Origin: Planctomycetota bacterium
GTDB taxonomy: Bacteria > Planctomycetota > Planctomycetia > Pirellulales > Pirellulaceae
Assembly (NCBI GenBank): GCA_014381825.1
Contig: JACNKX010000129.1
Location: 1 to 64,000, forward strand
Length of the DNA: 64,000 nucleotides
Direction: 5' to 3'
Under the pieces are notes generated by a model, which had not been told where the DNA came from, made no database searches, and saw nothing but the letters and a program-made list of their open reading frames with translations. Each line of letters begins with the position of its first letter. Positions within the stretch are counted from its first letter, which is position 1. A program made the translations under genes and the position numbers. Positions 22,201 to 31,200 of this stretch are shown here, piece by piece.

Positions 22201-25200
22201 TGGGTGTCGGGCGGAGTCATCGTGAAAGTGCCTTTGCCCGAGCCGGTCAAGGTCAGCGTCGGTGGAGCATTCAAGAGTCGCAGATCGAGATCGACGGTAT
22301 CGGCGTGTGAGTTGGGGACACCTGGCTGGCCGAATGTTGGGTCTTGGCCTTGCACGTCGAAGCTGGTTGTTGTCTGTGGCGCGAACGTGAAGTGGTCGCT
22401 TTCGGTGTCGCCATTGAGCGTCGTGCCGTTGGTTGAGGCAACATTGCCCGCGATCTCGATTCGCGTTCCTGTCGAGTCGGCGTTGCCAGCATCTCCGTTG
22501 ATGATGATCGTTGTGGCTGCCGTGAGAGATGTTCCGGCGGAGAAAGTCGCGTTGTCGCCGGCGTCGAATTGGATGTTGTTTGCCGTGGATTGGATTGCAG
22601 CTCCGTCCGTGACCAGGATGTCGTCGCCCGTTTGAGCCGAATCAGTTGCGATCCCGTGAATCAAGCCAGCGGCTGTGATGTTGGCTTTGATTGTCAACGG
22701 GCTCATTGCCTCAAGCCGCACGCCGGCCGAGCCGCCAGTTGCAGAGATCGCTCCGTCGACAGATATCTCACCTTCGTTGGTCACCGACACATCGCCGCCG
22801 CCGGCGTTTGAGATGCCAGTGATGCTGAGCGCGCCGGGCGAGTCGGTGTGGTTGGCGATTTCAATGTTGCCCGTCGTTGTGTTCGTCGCGTTGAAGATCG
22901 CAACTTCGGTCTCGATTGCATCCCCATCGCCGATGCCGTTCACCGAGTTAATCACCACGCCACCGCTCTCAGCAATGATGTCGGGCGTCGAGTTGCCGCC
23001 GTCAACGACCGCACCTTCGCTCGTGTCGATGGTGATCGCGGCTGTGGAACTGCTGTCAGTTACTACACCACCGAGCGTGACATCTTCATCGGCATCAATG
23101 TCGATCGTGCCGCCAGATCCACTGCCCGTGCTCGCATCGATCAGCGATCCGTCGGTCATGAAGAAGTGACCGCTGGCTGCTCCGCCGTCGTCTTCGTCAG
23201 CTTTGACCCTGACGTTGCCACCCTTTGTTTGAACGGCGGCCCCCACCGTCAGGAAGCCGAGCGAAACATTGTCATCCGCGAGCAAGGTGACGGCACCGCC
23301 TGCCGTGGTGATGCTGTTAACGATCGAGAGGATCGAGCCAGCGCCGTTCGCGTCGAGCTTGATATCACCCGATCCTTTCACGTCCGCGCCGAGGCCCGAG
23401 GCGGGAAGCGAGATGCTGGTCCCTTCGGTAGTCAATTCGATGTTGTTGTTGCCGGCCGTATCGGCTTGAAGCAGTTCCAAGACAGAGACCGACGTGACGC
23501 CCGCGACTTGATTGAGTTTGATGTCACCGCTAACACTCACGTTCGTCGCGGAAACTTCGCTGACTTTGATCTCGATGTCGTCGGCATCCCCGATACCGCT
23601 TGCCGCTTGAAAAACGGCGGAGTTTGCTTCGACGTTAGCGGCTTCACTGCTCAGGTTGTCGATGATCTGACCGGCATTGTTCTGCGCTCCGAGAATCGAA
23701 CTGTCGGCCGTGACTTCAACCGAGTCGTCGGCATCCAAGATGCTCAGTTTCACATCGCCTGTTGCAAACAAGCCGATACTGCCGCCGGTCCCCTTGGCTT
23801 CGATCCTGACTCCGTCTGCCATCACGATGTCGCCGTCGGCGTGGCCGGCAGTTGGCAGGAAGCCACCGTTGTAGTCAGTTCCGGCGAGGATCGTCACACC
23901 ACCCGCACCGGCGGCGGAGATCGTGCCCGCATTGTGCAGCACGTCGTCGCCCGCGAACAGATTGATGACGCCACTGCCGCCACTCGCTGTGATGTTTGCC
24001 GCGACCGTCAAGTCGTCCGAGTCGCTGTTGCCTTCGGCGGCGAGCGTGATGTGTCCGCCATCGGCGTTCGAAACGAGTTGACTGACATTCAGCGGGCTAC
24101 TCGTCGAGATGACAATGTTGTCGTTCGCCGAGTTGTCATCCGTAGTGTCAACGATCGTCACGCCCGACAAGCCGTTGACTTGACCGAGCGTCAGCGCGCC
24201 GCTGTTCTCGATGTGGATGTCGCCCGATTCGGTAGACGCCGCGAGCATGCTCGTCTTCGTATCGAGATCGTTCGCATCCGTTCCGATCCCCAGAACGGCT
24301 TCGAGCGCGATGCGATTTGCTTCAATGTCAGTGTCCGAGTCGCCTGCGTCTACGATTGTACCAGTGGAAGTGACGTGTACATCACCCGTCGTCTTAAGAC
24401 TTGCCAACTGGACGAATCCAACAGCGGAGACATCGATCAACCCGCCCTTGGCGTCAATCGAAGTGCCATCGCTCATAGAGATGAAGCCGTTGCCGATTCC
24501 GTCATCGGCGGCTGCTAGCGTGACTGTCGGTGTGCCCTTTCCCGCGTCGATCTTGCCTGCCGAACTGTCAACTAAGATGTCCTGATCCGCTTCGACCGTG
24601 ACGGCTCCTCCATCCGTTTGCACGATTCCGCGGATGTGAATTGAAGTTTCGCTGTCAAGCGTAACGCTGCCGCCCGTGGATTCGATCACGCTCTTGCTAG
24701 GATCGGACGATGCTTCGACAGTTAAGTCACCCGTGCTTCGAAGAACAATGTCCGCACCAGCGCTCACTGCAGGAGTGATGACGGGTGTGAGTCCCGGAAA
24801 CCCGCCTCTTCCCGGCGTAAGTGGTCCGCCGATCGTAACTTGTTGTGCAAACTCCAACGTGCCAGAGTTGGTAACATAGATCGCACCTTGGCTTGCCGCA
24901 GACAGAGTCGTGATCTGACTTTTGACTGGCGTAACTGAGTTGCCAATCGCATCCCCGACGATAGTCAGGTGATCTCCTTGGACATTGGTTGCGGCAGCGC
25001 TGTTGCTCGTGATGTTCCCCGTCACACTTAGCAGCACATTTCCACTTCCTGCGGAGATGGTATCGAGTTCAATCCCCGCAGCATGCTCGGTAACAATGAT
25101 GTCGCCGTTGTTGCCTGTAGAATCAACAGACAACTCAACCGCTTCAACACCGAGGATGACACCATCAGCCCCATCTTCGACTTCAACTCGATGGGCAACG

Positions 25201-28200
25201 ATCGTCTTGTCAATTACTGGGACGATGAACCCACTCACCGCAGTTTGGGAGACCTTGCCACGGTCGCTATCCGCCGCAGCCCCTTCTTCGTCGGCAGCGA
25301 GCTTGACCGTGTGTTCGCCCGCACCTTTGGTCAAGATGCTACCGCCATCGATCTCGATGTCGTCGCCCGCAACGAATCGGAGCGACTCATTCGTCGCCGC
25401 ATCGAGTGTAACTTCGCTCTTGATCGTCAAATCATCATCAGCGTTCGTCGCGTCGTTCCCTGCTGTAAACGTCATGCTGTCGTTCGTCGTGACATCGCTA
25501 GTGATCGTCAACGGGCTGTTTGCTGTTACCGATCCGCCACCTTTCGAGAAGGACGAGCTGAGCGAGCCGACGCTGTCGATGTTCAACGCGCTATCGTTAC
25601 TGATGTTCACGACTCCGGAAGTGCTGTTGTTAAAGGCGACCTTGGGAGTCTTGAGATCGATGTCTTCCGCAGTCGTTCCAATCCCCGTCGCAGCCTGAAG
25701 AGAAACTGCGCCGGCGATGATGTTGGCTGCCTCGCCGGCAAGTGCGTCGGTAATCGCGCCGGTGCCGGAACTGTGCCTGTCGGCTTGAACCAGCACTTCG
25801 CCTGCCGTGCCGTCGTTGTCGTCGTCGGCATCGACCACACCTAGCAGCACGTTACCGCCGGCCTCAAGGATGATATTGCCGTCCTCTGATTTGACATCGG
25901 CCATCGCACCAAACGTGATATTGCCGTCGGCCAACAGCGTAATGTTCGCATTGCCGCGGACGCCGTCGGTGATTTGCAGATTGCCGGTCGTTTCCACCTG
26001 AATCGTGTCCTGGAGCGATCCGTTGAAGATAGACACGCCTGATAGGGTACTTACGGACGTGATATCCATGTTGCCTGCGTTTTTCACATCAATGTTGCCC
26101 GTCATCGTCATGGCAGCCAGATCGGCGACCGACAAATCGATGTCGTTAACCGCACCAATCCCTGTTTGCGCATTAAGCAATGTCTTTGCGGCCGTGATAT
26201 TCGGCGTTTCGGCAGTGGTGTTGTCGACGATCTCGCCAGATACGCTCGTCAATTGCACCGTGGCCGTTGAGATGATGCTGGTTACATCAATGTCCTCGCT
26301 GGACATGAGACTTACATCGCCACCGCGCGCATCAAGGCGGGACCCATCGAGCATCTCAATGGCCCCTGTGCCATCACCATCGTCGTCCGCGACAAGTTGG
26401 ATGGCGGTCGTGCTGCCAGCCAGCGGTGCAATCACACCGGTCGAATCAAACTGAATGTTTCCATCGGCATTGAGTTGCACCCCACCGCCACCGTTCTGAA
26501 GCAACGCCCGCAGCAAAATGTCTTTCGTAGCATTGAAGTCGACCGCCCCTGCTGTTTGAACCGTATCTAGCTGAGAGATGGTGTCTGCGGCCACGCTTAA
26601 CGCTTGCAGTTTCTCGTCATTACCGCCATGGTCGCTGAACTTGCCGAGCCTCACAACGAGACCAGAACCCCAATCAACGAGCGACAGCGTTGTTCCCGTG
26701 GCCGCCGACGCGACATCGGCGTCGCTTAAGTCGATGAGCGCCAACGACGACCATAGCGGACTGGTGTTGGCACCAACGATCGTCACATCGCCCTGTAGCT
26801 TAACGGTTGAGACCATCAAGTTTCCTCCAAGCGTGATCTCCCCACCGTTGGCTGCACTTCCACCGCGCGCATCGACATCGAGAGTGTTGATCGTCTCGAT
26901 CGAATCGCCACTGCCCGTGCCAGTCGGCAGCTTGACATCACCGCCTGTGCTAGTCGCGTCCTTGGTTGACGATGTATCGATGTCGAGTTGATAGTTGGCA
27001 GACCCTCCCGCCGTAATCTCGTCAGGCGAACTAATGTCAATGTTGCCGGCTGCACCAGATGTGGCTGCCAGCTTCGTGTCAATGTTGGCGAATGCATAAA
27101 CATGTACCGTGTCGGCGTTGATCGTTACATCTGCGCCGTCGGTCAGGATGGTTGTCGCATCGAGAGTCTTTCCACTGAAGTCATCAAACCAGATGTCTTC
27201 CCCAGTCAAAGTGACCGTCGCTGATGCGCCACCAAGTGAAGTATCGATCGTCCCGGTGATCCCTTCCATTTTTTCGGCGGTGAAGGCAACTGCGCCCCGC
27301 GTTCGCAAATTGCCCGAGAACGTAAGGCTGTCTCCCGTGCCGCCTTGCCCGTCGATGGTGATGCTGGCTGGATAGGCGATCGACGTGTTGCTCTTGATAT
27401 CAATCTCATCATCGCCATCGCCGGTGTTGATCGTCAGTGCAGTGAGGCCGCTGTTTTGATAGGTCTTGGTCGAGGTCTGCGTGCCGGTCTTTGTCGTGAC
27501 CTTCGTTGTCAGATCGTCGATCTCGACGGTCACCTCATCTTTGTTGGCGGTGGTCGTGATCTGCACATTGCTGACCGCCGCGCTGAATCTGACATTCAAC
27601 GGATTCTGCCCGCCGATGTTGAAGTTCGGATTGATCGAGCCACTGATCCCTGAATCGGTCACGGCGATCGCGGAGGTTTCAAACGGCCCGCCGCCGGTGA
27701 ATTCAACATCTAGCTTCTCGAACTCGAGCGATTGCACGAACTCGCCTGTTCCAGAGAAATCAACCGTGACATTACTGTTGTCTCCGCTACCGGTGATCTC
27801 GACGACTTGGTCGAGGATTACATTGTGTATGACGAACGAGGTGTTGCCGTCCCTGATTGTGAGTTGCTCGTCGTCGGAGGCCGTGAGGATCACATCGGAT
27901 TCATCTTTGGTGAACGTGACTGTGAACGCCTCATTGTTGACTGCCGTCACGCCGGCGGAGGGAAACTCAATGCGATCAAAGCTGACCGCCGCGTCCGATC
28001 CGATAACGATACTGCCCTCGTCGTCTTGAGGCCCCTTCTCGACTGATGCGTACGACGTGCTTCCAACAACGAGCAGACTGTCGAAGGTTGTGTTGACATC
28101 AGCCTCACCAATCGGATCACCACCATCGACGATGACTGGGATCGAACTCGGAGTAACCTGAATGTCGTCAGCGCCCTCATGTCCGAACAACTCAAGTGCG

Positions 28201-31200
28201 GCGACGCCCGAATAGTTGACTGGTAACATCGAACCAACAGTGACCATCGTGCCGGTCGCCGTGATCGTCTCTCCAGCAGTTGTACCGTCCACGCGCAATC
28301 GATAGTCGCCGGCAACCGCAGCCACATTCAATGTTCCGACCGCGTCCAGGTGAAAGTTTGTGCCAACCCCAGCATGCGACAGATCGGCGGTCGTTGCAGA
28401 GACTGGTCTGACTTTAACGTCATCGCCACTGTCAAAATTGATGGTTGCCCCAGAGCCATTGACACCTACTAGTTCCGTGCCTGAAAAGAGTACACGCCGA
28501 AGACCCGTTTCCTGGACAAAACGGTCTTCTGGGTTGATAGTCACCGCTGCTCCTGCCCCATTAAACTTTAACGCGTCTTCCTGGGAGCCATTCCCGCCGT
28601 GGATATCAAGATCCACGCTCGCACTTGCAGATACAGAGGCGAAGTCCGCGCCATCCAGCATATTGAGCACGTTCAGGACAAAGTTGGTTTGCCGAAGTTC
28701 TGCCCGTCCGACAAGCAGAATGTCACCCGCGGAGTTAACGTGAAAAACGTCATTCGCATTCGTGCCATGAACTGTCAATCTACCTAAGCCACCGACTGAA
28801 GTTAGATGGATCTCGTTTGTCGAGCCAAAGCCCTCAAATGCCACAGCGACGTATCTGTTAAGGATGCTACCGTGATCGTCAGCCGCACGGGGGATGACTT
28901 CGTAATCGTTCGAGCCTCCAAGTGTCAACTCGTCCGAGTCGCCTGCGACGGTCGTCAACAATTCTACGGCTAAGTAGCCGATTGTGCTGCCGTTTTGTAG
29001 CGCGCCGGCAACTTCAGCCGCCGCCAAATCAACTGCGAGTATCGTCGCGTTGCCGTTAACGATCAGCTCGTCACCATTTGCAGTTGGGTCGCCGCCGTTG
29101 ATCGTTAGCTTGCCAGAGAAGCCATCGACATCGTTGGCGATGTGGATCTGATCGGAGCCCGCACCGGCGTTGATCGTGACGTCAGTCTTGTTCGCGAATT
29201 CGATCGTCTCGAAGTTGTCGATTTGGACCTCGCCGCTCGCCACATTGCCGACGGTGGCCGTGCTGGAGTTCGGCCCGAGGTTGGCGTTAATTGCGTTGGC
29301 GGCCGCGGTTGCGTTGACGGTCAGCGTGCCGACCGTCAAATCAATGACAGGTTCGAGTCCTGTGAATCGAACGCGTTGGGTCACGTCACTGGCTTCGTGC
29401 GTGATCAGCCCCTCGCCGGTTCCAGGACCGACGGAGTATGTGGCCGAAACTGCGTTTGTCCCGATCAACTCCAACGTGTCGTCACCACCGTCGCCGTTGT
29501 AAATAATCGGAACGGGAATCAGACCGTTTACTTCGTCGATGGTCAGCAAACCATCGCCGTCACCCATATTGACAGTAACTGTCGGCGTCGTCGCGACGGC
29601 AGCTGTTTGCAACAGAATATCATTCTCTTCATCGTGCAATTCGATCTGCTCGCCAGTCGCGTCGAGACGCAGCAGCAGGTGTTGGCTCCCAATCGGTGGA
29701 TGCCCGACGAATGGCTCGTCGAGATCGTTCAAGGTGATCGTCAGCGCGGCCGTGTCGTCTGGATTGCCACCAAGCGTCGCGTCGTCGACTTCAACCGTCA
29801 CATCGAGCTGCGATGTGGCTTCGAAATTGAGCGTCGTCCCTGCCTTGATGAACAACTCCGCTCCGTCGATCTCAAAGGCGGCTGAGTTCGTGCCGGTCAG
29901 CGCGAGCGTTTCGCTTCCCAGCGCATCGTCCGACACAACGATGTCAGCGACTTTAATGCGGCTCGTTGTGCTGGTGTTCTCGTCTATCGAAGTGGTGGTG
30001 TTCTGCAATGCGACGGTCGGCGGCTCGTTCACATCGATCACGCTGACGGTTAACGCCTTCGCGAAGTTGTTCGCGCCATCAAAGACGTTGACTCGGATCA
30101 AGTATTCGTCGGCTGTTTCGAAATCGACAACTTCGTTCTGCTTGATTTGCAATGTTGTGCCGCTGATTTCGAAGCTGTTGTTACTGTCGTCACCAGCGCC
30201 GGGGACTAGCGTAAACGTGGCTGACGGTCCGTCTGGATCAGTTGCCGAAAGCGCTCCGATGGGAATCGGCCCGCCGCTCGTGTCGGCGTTCTCGGTGATC
30301 GTGCTGTCCGAAAGCAAGATGTCGGTCGGAGCCAGGTTGCCGGACGTGACGGTGAAGCCCGATGAGAATTCCGAACTGTTGTTTTGATTGTCGGTTGCCG
30401 TTGCGACGATGACGTTACTGGCGGCAAGCCCAAGGCCGGTCACATCGATCACGACTCCTGCTTTCGTGGCTTGCGCGCCGGCGACCGCATACGTATCCGT
30501 CCCGAGCAACGTTTTGCCTTCCGCGCTGCCAGTGGAATCGACCTTGAAGAACTGGACGGTGATGTCGTAGTTGACCGTGCCTGGAGCGGTGTTCGTAGTG
30601 TCGACAACGTAATCAACCGTCAAGTTGTTGCCGCTGAGTTCCGCTTTGCTGACTGTTGGAAAGTTCTGAGTGAGGTTCGAGCCAGTGTCGCCGTCGCCTG
30701 AGTCGTTCGCCGTTTGGGCTCCGTTTTGGTCGATATCGATACCGATGCCGGTGTTGTCGAAGAACGAGTTCGACAGCACGCTGTTGCCTGTCTTGGCAAA
30801 GTTGCTCATCACCAGCCCGCCAAGCCCGTTGAAGGCGATCGTGTTCCCGTCTCCCGCCCCAAGGCCTCCGACCATCGTGTTTTCAACGTCGACATCCAGG
30901 AAGATGCCGCTATCGGTGTTACCGACGTTGCCGGCCCCGTCCTTGTCGGTGCCAATCAGATTGCCTTGAATCGTCGCGCTCGGCGTGGCGTTTAGAAACA
31001 CACCAATCTCGTCGTTACCAGAAATCACGTTATCAAGAATCTGCGTGTTCACGGCTTGGAAGACGTCGATGCCGTGCTGTTGGTTGCCGATGTCGCTGGC
31101 ACCAGTGACGTCGGTGCCGATGTAGTTACCCTGAATCTTGTTACCCGACGCTGTGGAATCGGTAACCGTAACTCCCTTCTCCTCATTTCCGGAAATCACA

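Noticed and set aside
22848-24518. 556-codon plus-strand open frame antisense to the giant gene
   Set aside because: It shows no domain and is rich in Arg, Asp and Val from the complement of a biased repetitive gene; many such shadows lie opposite this gene.
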